From assembly GCF_000159235.2 (NCBI RefSeq), contig NZ_ACGK02000001.1, positions 434,001-498,000 on the forward strand: 64,000 nt of DNA, read 5' to 3'. This stretch comes from Fannyhessea vaginae DSM 15829 (GTDB lineage Bacteria > Actinomycetota > Coriobacteriia > Coriobacteriales > Atopobiaceae). Below, piece by piece: positions 27,799-36,231 of the stretch; the stretch's first letter is position 1, and the number at the start of each line of letters is the position of its first letter. The position numbers and the translations under genes were made by a program. Under the pieces are notes generated by a model. It did not search any database and was not told the DNA's origin. It saw only the letters and a list, made by a program, of their open reading frames with translations.

Positions 27799-29372
27799 AG
27801 TGCGTTTTAACTTGGTTAGAGCAATCCGCTGCAAAAAAACCGCAGCATTGTGCGGTAAGTGATCCACATCTGTCTTTGACTTATGAACAACTCTTACATG
27901 CAGCACAAAGTTTTGGTACGTATTTTGCAACAGCAGATCATGCTGCTGCGCGTCGATCTATTGCTTTTTATCTCGAAAAAAGCTCGTACGCGCTTGCTGC
28001 TATGCTTGGAGCGGTGTATGCAGGGGATTACTATTCGGTTCTTGATACACGCCAGCCTGCTGTTCGTATTCACGAGATTTGCCAAACGCTTAATCCGCAG
28101 GTAATTGTTACTGATGATGAGTTTTATGAGCAGGCCTTAGCGCACATAGATACAAACCGTTATCAGGTTGTTCGTTTATCCGAAATAATGCATACCGCAA
28201 TAAATACTGACGTTTTGGCTGCATGTCAGCGTGCTTTGTGCGATATCGATCCCTTGTATGTTAATTTTACCAGCGGATCTACGGGAAAGCCCAAAGGCGT
28301 TGTTGTTTCTCATCGTTCGGTTATTGATTTTATTCCAATATTTACCTCTACGTTTCATATGGATAGCGATGATATTTTTGCCAATCAGGCTCCCTTTGAT
28401 TTTGATGTGTCGGTAAAAGATATCTATTCTGCGCTCTACTTGGGTGCAACGCTTCAAATTATTCCGCGTGAGTATTTTAGTGTTCCCACCAAACTTATGG
28501 ATTATCTGGTAGAACAAAAGGTAACTACGCTCGTATGGGCGGTAAGCGCCTTGTGTTTTGTATCAATTATGAATGGCTTTGATTATAAAGTTCCTACTAC
28601 TATCAAGCGTGTGCTGTTTTCGGGCGAAGTTATGCCAATAAAACAGCTTGCAAAGTGGCGTAAATATCTTCCTGATGTTACTTATGTTAATTTATATGGA
28701 CCTACAGAAATCACCTGTAATTGTACCTATTTTGTGCTCGATCGTCCGTATCAAAAGGGCGAAGTTATTCCTATTGGCAAGCCATTTGATAATGAGCGTG
28801 TGGTTTTGATTGCTTCGTGTGACGAAAACGAAGATAAAGCGTGCGCAGTCGCGGATGAAGGCGCCCTTAACGATGGTAAGACTTGTGAGTATCAAGTTAC
28901 CAAGGCAGGTGTAGAAGGCGAAATCTGCGTGAGCGGAACGGCACTTGGTTTGGGTTATCTTAATGAGCCTCAAAAGACCGCTGCTGCGTTTGTGCAAAAT
29001 CCGTTACAAAACAGCTGGTTAGAGCCTTTATATCGTACGGGTGACATGGGCTATTTTGATTCTTGCGGAAATCTTGTATATACGTCACGCAAAGATCATC
29101 AAATTAAGCATCTTGGTCACCGTATTGAGCTTGGCGACATTGAGGCTGCTGCTATGAATATCGATGGGGTAGAGCAGGCGGTTTGTACCTATGATAGTAA
29201 GCGTCATCGCTTGCATCTGTTTTATATGGGTACGGCTTTGCACTCAGATGTTGCGGATGCGCTTCATCAAAATTTACCTCAATTTATGATTCCTAATACA
29301 CTTGAGGCGCTTGAGAAGTTGCCCCTTACTAAAAACGGTAAAGTCGATCGTCAAGCTTTAATGAAAAAATAA
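27795..29372 (+). CDS. Amino acid adenylation enzyme, DltA-like
   Basis: An ANL-superfamily adenylate-forming enzyme of 525 residues that should activate an amino acid with ATP and load it on the carrier protein encoded downstream. Core motifs in order: the P-loop-like LYVNFTSGSTGKPKGVVVSH (about 155-172); FDFDVSVKDIYSAL, with an Asp where DltA and NRPS A-domains bind the substrate amino group; NLYGPTEITC; GDMGYF; DHQIKHLGHRIELGDIE; and PLTKNGKVDRQAL with the catalytic Lys near 516. It is stand-alone, with no condensation or carrier domain. It resembles D-alanine-carrier ligase DltA, but the amino acid cannot be read by eye. The start is fixed by the 4-base overlap with the SGNH gene and an AGGG site. 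Confidence 0.82.
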   Translation: MKCVLTWLEQSAAKKPQHCAVSDPHLSLTYEQLLHAAQSFGTYFATADHAAARRSIAFYLEKSSYALAAMLGAVYAGDYYSVLDTRQPAVRIHEICQTLNPQVIVTDDEFYEQALAHIDTNRYQVVRLSEIMHTAINTDVLAACQRALCDIDPLYVNFTSGSTGKPKGVVVSHRSVIDFIPIFTSTFHMDSDDIFANQAPFDFDVSVKDIYSALYLGATLQIIPREYFSVPTKLMDYLVEQKVTTLVWAVSALCFVSIMNGFDYKVPTTIKRVLFSGEVMPIKQLAKWRKYLPDVTYVNLYGPTEITCNCTYFVLDRPYQKGEVIPIGKPFDNERVVLIASCDENEDKACAVADEGALNDGKTCEYQVTKAGVEGEICVSGTALGLGYLNEPQKTAAAFVQNPLQNSWLEPLYRTGDMGYFDSCGNLVYTSRKDHQIKHLGHRIELGDIEAAAMNIDGVEQAVCTYDSKRHRLHLFYMGTALHSDVADALHQNLPQFMIPNTLEALEKLPLTKNGKVDRQALMKK

Positions 29373-29381
29373 GGAAACGAT

Positions 29382-30713
29382 ATGGATATACAAGAACTTG
29401 CAACAATTGCACAAACATATGCCACGCCCACCTATGTCCTTGATGAACAGGCTTTTAAGCAACGTCTTGAGCATGTTAAAAAGATCATGGGTACTTCAAT
29501 TGATTTGTGCTATTCCATTAAGGCTAATCCTTTTCTTTCAAAAGCTGCTCAAGCATGTGGCTTTAAGCTTGAGGTTTGTAGCCCTGGCGAATTGGAAATC
29601 TGTAAACGTTTGCATGTAGATCCAAAAGCCATTGTGTATTCAGGTGTTTGCAAACAAACGGATGATATACAAGCTGCGCTGCGCTACGGCGTGGGTGTTT
29701 GTACAGCCGAATCGGTTTTGCAAGCATTGCTTATTGAGCGTGAAGCGGCAAAGTTAGACAAGCAAGGTCTGCTTTCAAAATCACCTGTACGCGTTTTATT
29801 GCGTCTTAATGCAGGCAGTCAGTTTGGTATGTGCCAAGATGACCTGGAGCACCTTATAAATAATCGCGCGCATTTTATGCATTGTTCGTTTGTGGGTATT
29901 CATTATTTTGTAGGAACTCAGCGTAAAAAACTCACGCACCAAGAAAAAGAATTAGTTCGTTTAGAAGCGCTTATCGATGAACTTGAAAGCAAGTACAATT
30001 GGAAATGCCAGCGTTTGGAATACGGCCCTGGCCTTGCATATCCCTATTTTATCGATCAAGATGCCTCTGATACGCTTTTGCCTGCAAAAGAGCTTGCGCC
30101 CGCATTGCAACGAATAGCAAATCGTGTACCGCTGACGGTTGAAATGGGTCGTTTTTTTGCAAGCGAATGCGGAACATACCTTACGCGTATTGTTGATATT
30201 AAGCATGGTCAGGACACAAAAACAAACTATGCATTTATTGATGGTGGCATTAATCATGTGTCTTATCTAGGTCAAATGATGGGGTTAAAATGTCCGTCTA
30301 TCATCAATGTGAGCCAGCAACAAGCAACGTGTCTTGATGTGTCTACGTGCGAGGATGAGGCGCAGCAAAAATTGGCGTTATCTACACAAGCGCAATCTAA
30401 GCTTGAAGAGCCACAACCTTTTGCGCAGGCCGATGAGAGCGAAGGCGGCCGTTATACCAGTTCATGGACGTTATGCGGGAGCTTGTGCACTACTTCGGAT
30501 GTTTTGGTAAGAGAATATGAATCTTCGCTTGGTTTAAATGATATACTTGCTTTTCAACATATAGGTGCGTATTCTATCACCGAGGCAATGTATTTGTTCT
30601 TAAGTAGAGACATGCCTCGCATTGTCGTTCGTAAAGCGCATGGTGTTTACGAATTGGCACGTGATTTTATACCAACAAATGTATATAATTATCCGCAAAA
30701 CGCGGATAAATAG
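29382..30713 (+). CDS. Fold-type III PLP enzyme, ornithine/diaminopimelate-decarboxylase family
   Basis: A 443-residue alanine-racemase-fold decarboxylase relative. The PLP lysine is K47 in CYSIKANPF. CSPGELEICKR, GIHYFVGTQ, a PLP-phosphate loop EYGPGLAYPYF and EMGRFFASECGTYL follow. The C-terminal beta domain carries the partner cysteine region CGSLCTTSDVL (365-375) and HIGAYSITEAMYLFLSRDMP in place of the DapDC/ODC 'DxGAY' stretch. A Gln/Ser/Glu-rich insert (about 305-355) interrupts that domain. The motif changes argue against plain LysA. The gene lies ten bases after the ligase gene and just before the carrier gene, so it may act on the carrier-bound amino acid, as BtrK does in butirosin synthesis, or supply the ligase's substrate. 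Confidence 0.78.
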   Translation: MDIQELATIAQTYATPTYVLDEQAFKQRLEHVKKIMGTSIDLCYSIKANPFLSKAAQACGFKLEVCSPGELEICKRLHVDPKAIVYSGVCKQTDDIQAALRYGVGVCTAESVLQALLIEREAAKLDKQGLLSKSPVRVLLRLNAGSQFGMCQDDLEHLINNRAHFMHCSFVGIHYFVGTQRKKLTHQEKELVRLEALIDELESKYNWKCQRLEYGPGLAYPYFIDQDASDTLLPAKELAPALQRIANRVPLTVEMGRFFASECGTYLTRIVDIKHGQDTKTNYAFIDGGINHVSYLGQMMGLKCPSIINVSQQQATCLDVSTCEDEAQQKLALSTQAQSKLEEPQPFAQADESEGGRYTSSWTLCGSLCTTSDVLVREYESSLGLNDILAFQHIGAYSITEAMYLFLSRDMPRIVVRKAHGVYELARDFIPTNVYNYPQNADK

Positions 30714-30737
30714 TGATCTATCTCAAAGGAGCACGTC

Positions 30738-30983
30738 ATGGATGATATTACCCTTGATGCAGTAATTGCAATGCTTTCTGATATCAATGATGAGGTTGAT
30801 TTTTCTACCGAGGACAAGTTGGTAGATAACAGAATATTGGATTCTTTTGATATTCTCTCTGTTATCTCTGCAATTGATGATGAGTTTGATGTATCTGTTC
30901 CTGCAAAAGAGATTGTCCCAGAAAACTTTAATAGTGCGCAAGACATTTACGAAATGATCGTTCGTTTAGCTGATAGCGAATAG
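30738..30983 (+). CDS. Acyl/aminoacyl carrier protein, DltC-like
   Basis: An 81-residue acidic four-helix carrier protein. The phosphopantetheine attachment serine is S36 in the motif RILDSFDIL, followed by an acidic recognition helix (SVISAIDDEFDVSVP), as in DltC and other peptidyl carriers. AAAGGAG lies upstream of the ATG. It is the last gene of the five-gene locus and should carry the amino acid activated by the 27795 ligase. A strong terminator follows at 31187. Confidence 0.88.
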   Translation: MDDITLDAVIAMLSDINDEVDFSTEDKLVDNRILDSFDILSVISAIDDEFDVSVPAKEIVPENFNSAQDIYEMIVRLADSE

Positions 30984-31186
30984 CCTTGAGCATGGCCGCT
31001 CAATAGCCAATCATGAACTGATAAATTGTATGCGCATTACAACAGTATTATCTGTTCGCGGTACGTATGATTGAAAGTTCATCTCTGTTGTAGTTATGCT
31101 GTGCGCTAAATTGGTTGTGCTTGTGTTAGTTAGCAAGTTTTGTGCAAGTTACGCGTGAGTTTTAAGCACGCTATCATATGTATGAT

Positions 31187-31227
31187 AAAACCTCCCAAAG
31201 CCCTTGTGTGACTTTGGGAGGTTTTTT
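31187..31227 (+). terminator. Strong terminator ending the dlt-like operon
   Basis: A perfect 14-bp stem AAAACCTCCCAAAG (31187-31200) / CTTTGGGAGGTTTT (31212-31225) with a TTTTTT run. It lies 200 bases past the carrier gene and just before the ribosome site of the nuclease gene, so it ends the upstream operon and excludes any nuclease start upstream of it. Confidence 0.85.
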
Positions 31228-31246
31228 GTGTGAGGGAGCTTTTCGT

Positions 31247-32026
31247 ATGAGACATCATAGGGTTTATGTATCACTACCTCGTGCGTTTATAGGTATGGCA
31301 TTAGCTCTTGTGTTTGCGTGGTATGGATTTACTACAACACCGTTGTTGTATGTTCTACCTGCGCAGATGCAACCAGCGTATATGCGCCGCGCTCCACAAG
31401 TGCGCCTTTCTCAGCCTACGCAGTGGTCTGGCGAGCATTATCCCGATTATGTGCGCGTTGTTTCGGGTGCATATATTGATAGCGATGTGCCTGTGGGTGC
31501 TGTTGTGTACAGTCCGCTTGATGCGTATGGTAGAGCCGTAAAAGTTGAGGGTTGCGTAACGTATGACATGATGCAGCACGGCAGTAAGCGTCAACGAGAA
31601 GAGCTCCCTAATCCTAGTGGTTGGGGATATAACAAAAAAGTTGCCATAGAGTTGCCGAAGGGTCGTGTGTATCATGGTTGGTTTTGGAATAGAAGCCATA
31701 TGCTTGCAAAATCATTGGGTGGTGAGGAAAAGCTTGAGAATCTTGTATGTGGCACGCGCATGCAAAATGTGGGTGCTCACGACGATAAAGGAGGGATGGA
31801 TTATTGTGAGGCAAAAACTCGACTGTGGCTTAAATCACATCCAGATGGATATGTGTACTACATAGTTACAGCACTTTATAGAGCTGATGAGCTGGTCCCA
31901 CGGAGCGTGGTGGTTGATATGCTTTCAAGCGACCACACAATCAATGAAGAAGTGGAAGTTTATAACACAGCTTTAGGATACGAAATAAATTATAATGACG
32001 GTACATTTAATCAAAAATCCGAATGA
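31247..32026 (+). CDS. Secreted or membrane-anchored DNA/RNA non-specific endonuclease
   Basis: A 259-residue protein. An N-terminal membrane segment or uncleaved signal (about residues 12-33) is followed by a His-Me-finger nuclease domain of the DNA/RNA non-specific (EndA/NUC) family. The active-site segment WNRSHMLAKSLGG corresponds to the DRGH-type motif, and NLVCGTRMQNVGAHDDKGGMDYCE supplies the Asn metal ligand. It would degrade external DNA or take part in DNA uptake, as EndA does in pneumococcus; no competence genes are in the window. The ATG at 31247 has GAGGGAG upstream, and the strong terminator at 31187-31227 argues against the longer frame from 31178. Confidence 0.78.
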   Translation: MRHHRVYVSLPRAFIGMALALVFAWYGFTTTPLLYVLPAQMQPAYMRRAPQVRLSQPTQWSGEHYPDYVRVVSGAYIDSDVPVGAVVYSPLDAYGRAVKVEGCVTYDMMQHGSKRQREELPNPSGWGYNKKVAIELPKGRVYHGWFWNRSHMLAKSLGGEEKLENLVCGTRMQNVGAHDDKGGMDYCEAKTRLWLKSHPDGYVYYIVTALYRADELVPRSVVVDMLSSDHTINEEVEVYNTALGYEINYNDGTFNQKSE

Positions 32027-32137
32027 TACAGATATTATCTACGTGATAGGTTGAGTGTTGCTATTTTGCGGCTTACGAGCTTTGTTGTGCGTGTGTCGTA
32101 TACGCTGTGTATGCTGTGTCCGCTGTGGTTTGTAGCA

Positions 32138-32956
32138 CTATTGTGCAACATAGAGCTTGATAGAAGCCCCTTTTGTCTTTAAGGTTCCTGGTGCAGGGTC
32201 TTGGGCAATGACGGTACCTTTTGCAGCTTGGGAATTCTCTTCGTATTCAATGTGGTCTTTAACAAAAAATGAGGTGTCAGCAATTGCTTTAAGTGCGTCT
32301 TGCTCGGTAAGTCCTATAAACGACGGTACTTCGCGTGAGTCTTGACTCAATTTTCCAACTTTGAGGATTACGGTGCTCCCACGCATAACGTTTTCGCCTG
32401 AACTCGGTGTTGTTGCAATAACTTTACCAATTTGATCGTTAAGGGTTGTTGTTTGTTCTTCCACTTTAACGTTAAGATTTTTGCTCTGTAATTCTGCTGT
32501 TGCTTCATCTACCGAAACACCTACATAGTTATCCATAGTTTGACCTTTAAGGATTCCAAAGCATTGGGTAAGAATGGTAGATGAAATAAGGATCGAGCAG
32601 ACAAGTGCAATTGCAATTGCTTTAAGAAGAAATGGCAAGTCTTTAAGCTTTTGAACTGCAGATTTTTGCATAGTTGTCATGTCTTGATAAGTAGCAGGAA
32701 CGTATAAATCACTTTCGGGTATCTGTGCATCGGTATATTCGTGAGTTGGAACTTCGGGAGTATCTTTTATATGCTTTCTGGTAAATAGATTGTCGTTTCC
32801 AATTTCAAATAAGGCATGTAAATCATGGGTAAAATTTTCGCTCATAGGTTTTTTAGATTCATGTGCATTACTTAAATCCACAATGGTGTGGCTGTGAGAT
32901 GGCATATGTATATGCGGAAGATTTTTTAGCATATGTTTTTTAGAATTGGTCGGCAA
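32138..32956 (-). CDS. PASTA-domain membrane protein without kinase domain
   Basis: A cytoplasmic N-terminal part of about 140 residues with no recognised domain precedes one membrane helix (LLKAIAIALVCSILISSTIL). Two extracellular PASTA repeats follow, with V-x-V-(D/E)-E-A and G-x-V-I-A-x-x-P-x-x-G signatures (GKVIATTPSSGENV, GTVIAQDPAPGTL). PASTA domains bind peptidoglycan fragments and usually belong to PknB-type kinases or penicillin-binding proteins; neither partner domain is present here. The start is doubtful. A TTG at 32956 has AAGGGA at the right spacing, while the frame stays open to an ATG at 33040. The gene faces the nuclease gene and is likely transcribed alone. Confidence 0.75.
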   Translation of the reverse strand: MPTNSKKHMLKNLPHIHMPSHSHTIVDLSNAHESKKPMSENFTHDLHALFEIGNDNLFTRKHIKDTPEVPTHEYTDAQIPESDLYVPATYQDMTTMQKSAVQKLKDLPFLLKAIAIALVCSILISSTILTQCFGILKGQTMDNYVGVSVDEATAELQSKNLNVKVEEQTTTLNDQIGKVIATTPSSGENVMRGSTVILKVGKLSQDSREVPSFIGLTEQDALKAIADTSFFVKDHIEYEENSQAAKGTVIAQDPAPGTLKTKGASIKLYVAQ

Positions 32957-33125
32957 TGATGTTCCCTTAAGAGCCCTACAGATACCGTGTGTTGCATAAA
33001 ACACCTTACATATCATACGAATAATTATAAAACTATGCAAGTTATCCTATTAGGTATGTGAAGCGATGTAGAAATATTAGATGAATACCTTGATGATCTA
33101 TATACATACGAGCCCGCGCGTAAAC

Positions 33126-33154
33126 TTGCCTCTTATAGGTATGACCCGTATAAT
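33126..33154 (+). promoter_or_regulatory. Near-consensus promoter of the small Cys-rich gene
   Basis: TTGCCT (33126-33131), a 17-base spacer and TATAAT (33149-33154). The expected start near 33161 leaves a 100-base leader before the ATG at 33262. No clear leader structure is seen. Confidence 0.7.
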
Positions 33155-33261
33155 CTTTGATAGATGACCATGCAATCTAGGTGTTACAGGTTATGATATA
33201 AGACCATGATTCACAATGTTTGGTGTACGTTCAGAGGTATTTTGCAGGATAGGGGGTAGTG

Positions 33262-33552
33262 ATGTCGGGCTTTGCATGTTGTGATTGCATCTTTTGTAAT
33301 TGTTCGCGCGATGAGCAAACGGGTTTGTATCATGCGGTCTGTTCAAAGGGTTATACGCTTGCTAATGCTCATGATATGCGCGTCCCCCAAAAATACTATG
33401 CACCAACACCGCGTGTATTTGTTCCTGTAACCGATCCTTTTGGACAACAATACTTTAGAACACATGCAACATGTGCGCAGTTTCAGCGACCTATGGATGC
33501 TCCTGCTTCCCATCATTTTTGGGATGTCATTCGCCTCAACGGTAAGCGTTAA
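33262..33552 (+). CDS. Small Cys-rich protein of unknown function
   Basis: A 96-residue protein that I do not recognise. The N-terminus has a dense cysteine cluster (CCDCIFCNC, then one more Cys about 15 residues on) that could bind zinc or a cluster. A Pro/Val/Phe-rich middle (PTPRVFVPVTDPFG) and a C-terminus with no membrane helix follow. The ATG lies five bases after AGGGGG, and a near-consensus promoter is upstream, so expression is likely despite the small size. It is convergent with mscL with 16 bases between stop codons. No function is proposed. Confidence 0.6.
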   Translation: MSGFACCDCIFCNCSRDEQTGLYHAVCSKGYTLANAHDMRVPQKYYAPTPRVFVPVTDPFGQQYFRTHATCAQFQRPMDAPASHHFWDVIRLNGKR

Positions 33553-33568
33553 ATGTGTGTGGGTTCAC

Positions 33569-34015
33569 TTATTTTGTTTCGATAATTTTTTCTCTATCTT
33601 TAATGTCTTGCGTGCAATGAGGACAACGTAGTGCCTTTTGGTCAATTTTTTCGTAGCACAAAGGACAACGTACAATTGTTTCGGGTTTTTCGTCAAGTGA
33701 AATTCCTATAAGTTCCCCTCCTGCTTTCTTTAAGGTATTGATGCCTTTTACCAGCAAAAATACGATAAACGCCACAATAAGGAAATTGATAATTGAACTT
33801 AAAAATGCACCAAAATCTATATGTGTGCCCGGAACTACCAGACCTGAAATAGTGGTTTGTCCTCCTGTAAGAAAAACTATGAAGGGGTTGATGATGTTAT
33901 TTACCAAAGAATTGACAATTGAGGTTAAAGCGCTTCCGACAATGACACCAACAGCCATGTCTACGACATTGCCTCGCATAATAAAGTCTTTGAATTCTTG
34001 TATAAATTTTTTCAC
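33569..34015 (-). CDS. mscL: Large-conductance mechanosensitive channel with C-terminal zinc ribbon
   Basis: MscL opens on membrane stretch to release solutes during osmotic downshock. The N-terminal helix (MKKFIQEFKDFIMRGNVVDM), TM1 with GVIVGSALTSIVNSLVNNII, and TM2 (about residues 68-95) are standard. The tail differs. The usual C-terminal amphipathic bundle is replaced or followed by a CPLCYEKIDQKALRCPHC segment, a zinc-ribbon-like pair of CxxC motifs. At 148 residues it is in the normal MscL range. It is on the minus strand, convergent with the Cys-rich gene. Confidence 0.9.
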   Translation of the reverse strand: MKKFIQEFKDFIMRGNVVDMAVGVIVGSALTSIVNSLVNNIINPFIVFLTGGQTTISGLVVPGTHIDFGAFLSSIINFLIVAFIVFLLVKGINTLKKAGGELIGISLDEKPETIVRCPLCYEKIDQKALRCPHCTQDIKDREKIIETK

Positions 34016-34089
34016 GTCATCAACCTTTCACGTTGTTTATGCACGCAGACATTATAGGGTCTGACCAGTTTCTGCTAATTCAGTGAGTA

Positions 34090-34548
34090 TTAAACGTGTC
34101 TGCAATCAATATCGCTATCCAAACAGATGGTAACAGGGCCATCATTTATAAGATGTACCTGCATATCTGCACCATACACGCCTGTTTGACAGCGGATATG
34201 ATGTGCTTGTATGCACGCACAAAAATGCTCGTACAAGCTGCGTCCCTGCTCAAATGCTGCTGCGTTGGTAAATGAGGGGCGCCTTCCGTGGCGACAGTTG
34301 GCATACAGTGTAAATTGGCTTACAGCTAAAATTTCACCGTCAATGTCTTTAATCGAGAGATTCATTTTTCCGTTACCGTCGTCAAAAATCCGCAGACCCA
34401 GCGCTTTATCGCAAAGAGCTTCAACGCTTGCACGCGTATCATCTGATCCAATTCCTACCAAAATCATAAGACCTTGTGCGCATTGACCCACTATTTTATT
34501 GTCGATTTCTACGCGAGCTTCTTGCACGCGTTGAAGCACCAATCGCAT
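34090..34548 (-). CDS. dtd: D-aminoacyl-tRNA deacylase
   Basis: Hydrolyses D-amino acids and glycine misattached to tRNA. The family's catalytic-site motifs are visible: LAVSQFTLYANCRHGRRPSF, and the C-terminal NDGPVTICLDS. The N-terminal MRLVLQRVQEARVEIDNKI is also typical. 152 residues, full length. The ATG follows an AGGTT-type ribosome site. It lies between the M32 carboxypeptidase and mscL genes on the same strand, 40 bases after the carboxypeptidase stop, so it may be co-transcribed with that gene. Confidence 0.93.
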   Translation of the reverse strand: MRLVLQRVQEARVEIDNKIVGQCAQGLMILVGIGSDDTRASVEALCDKALGLRIFDDGNGKMNLSIKDIDGEILAVSQFTLYANCRHGRRPSFTNAAAFEQGRSLYEHFCACIQAHHIRCQTGVYGADMQVHLINDGPVTICLDSDIDCRHV

Positions 34549-34587
34549 ATTAACCTCATGTCTATATTACTAAGCTATACCCTCAAA

Positions 34588-36231
34588 TTATAAGTTGTAA
34601 AGTGCGGTAAATTTTTGCGTAAGATAGTCTAGGTAGTACGTAGTAGTAAGCGCTTCACCGCTGGCTTGTTCGATGAGCTCATGTGGCGTGCGGCTACGAC
34701 CATAGCTCCAGATATGATCTTTAAGCCACAGGCGAATAGGAGCTAAATCACCTGAGGCAAGCACGTCGTCCCATGCAATACCAGAAGCGATCATAGCGTG
34801 CTTAAGCTGTGCGCCAATGGCGTCACCTACCGCATAGCCTGGGAAATAGCCTAAATACCCACTTGACCAATGCATGTCTTGAAGCGCTCCATGCGCAGGA
34901 TCGCTTACCTCCACGCCAAGATATTCTTTGTAGAGCTTATTCCAGGTAGCAGCTACGTCCTCAACATCTAATTCACCTGCAAACAGCTGTTTTTCAATTT
35001 CGTAGCGAATCATAATATGAAATGGATACGTTAGCTCATCGGCATCCATACGAATAAGCCCTGGCTTTACCGCGTTAGAGACTTGCCAAAACTGTTGCGG
35101 TGTAACGCGTCCAAGCTGACCTTGAAAATGATGCGCCATTAAGCGCAAAATGTGTGGCGCAAAGTTGCGGTCGCGCGCAATGTAATTCTCAAAGAATCTC
35201 GATTGAGATTCGTGAATACCATACGATGTGCCGCCTTTAAGCGATGTACAGTCATAGGCGGGATTAACACCTGTTTCGTAGAGTGTGTGCCCACCTTCGT
35301 GAAACATCGAAAAGACATTTGAGAGCACATCATACTCATGGAGATGAGTTGCAATAATGCCGTAATTAATTGAAGGAGCATCTGAGTAGGGGTGCTCGGT
35401 ATCTACGATGACCACATGGTTTTTATCGAGACCCATAAGATCAATAATGTCATGCGCAAGCAGACGCTGTCGCATAATATCAAATTTGCCTGCAAAAAGT
35501 GAGGTATTTGGCCTAAAACCTTTATTTTGTTTGATCAAAACATCGTGGAGCAAAGGTGCAATTCCCGATTTTACTTCTTCAAAAAATGTGTCCAAAAACG
35601 TGTGCGTTGTTCCATGTTCATATTCATCGAGCCACACGTCATAGGGGTCTTTTTTGCTATCGCGCGCCTGCGCAATTTCTTTCATTGTCTCAATAATTTG
35701 TTTCAAATAGGGAGCAAACATTTCCCATGAATTTTGTGCTTTTGCCTTGTGCCATGCGTCATCGGCTATGCACGTAAGCTCTGCAAATTTTTGTGCAAGC
35801 TCACGTGGAACGCCCACAAGTTTTTGGCGGTCATGCTGCAAAATGGCAACCTGTGCTTTTTGCGTTTGCGTTAGAACAGCGCTTGGACAACTAAGTCGTG
35901 CCAGCAGGTCTGCTGTTTTTTGTGAACACAGTAGGTCGTGACGTCTGTTTTCAAGCAAACTTAACACTTTTGAACGAGTTTGAGCAGCTCCTTGTGGATC
36001 TATGGACATACCAAACCCTGCAATTTCTGCAGAACAGTAACGTGTTAGAAAAAGATTTTGCTCAAGCTGGTTAAGCTCTTCTGCGTCGGCTTTAGGATTG
36101 GTAAGCGCAGCGCCTAAATCTACAGACGTATCCTTTGTTTTGGGATCGGCAGACGCGGTGTTCAAATCTTTGGCTGACTGGTCAGTTGCTATAGTTGTAC
36201 TTAATTGTTGTGTTTCATTTGCATTGTCCAT
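34588..36231 (-). CDS. M32-family metallocarboxypeptidase
   Basis: A Taq-carboxypeptidase-type enzyme that trims C-terminal residues from peptides in the cytoplasm. The zinc motif is FHEGGHTLYE, with a third ligand (E) in GIHESQSRFFENYIARDRNF, and VIVDTEHPYSDAPS and PGLIRMDADELTYPFHIM are family segments. The protein is mostly helical. The ATG at 36231 (MDNANETQQL) follows AAAGGAAA, so the frame start at 36261 is not used. The resulting 547 residues include a polar N-terminal extension of about 45 residues before the family's usual start. Confidence 0.9.
   Translation of the reverse strand: MDNANETQQLSTTIATDQSAKDLNTASADPKTKDTSVDLGAALTNPKADAEELNQLEQNLFLTRYCSAEIAGFGMSIDPQGAAQTRSKVLSLLENRRHDLLCSQKTADLLARLSCPSAVLTQTQKAQVAILQHDRQKLVGVPRELAQKFAELTCIADDAWHKAKAQNSWEMFAPYLKQIIETMKEIAQARDSKKDPYDVWLDEYEHGTTHTFLDTFFEEVKSGIAPLLHDVLIKQNKGFRPNTSLFAGKFDIMRQRLLAHDIIDLMGLDKNHVVIVDTEHPYSDAPSINYGIIATHLHEYDVLSNVFSMFHEGGHTLYETGVNPAYDCTSLKGGTSYGIHESQSRFFENYIARDRNFAPHILRLMAHHFQGQLGRVTPQQFWQVSNAVKPGLIRMDADELTYPFHIMIRYEIEKQLFAGELDVEDVAATWNKLYKEYLGVEVSDPAHGALQDMHWSSGYLGYFPGYAVGDAIGAQLKHAMIASGIAWDDVLASGDLAPIRLWLKDHIWSYGRSRTPHELIEQASGEALTTTYYLDYLTQKFTALYNL

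Noticed and set aside
31178..31246. Earlier start for the nuclease gene
   Set aside because: It would translate through the strong terminator stem at 31187-31227. The later ATG has its own ribosome site.
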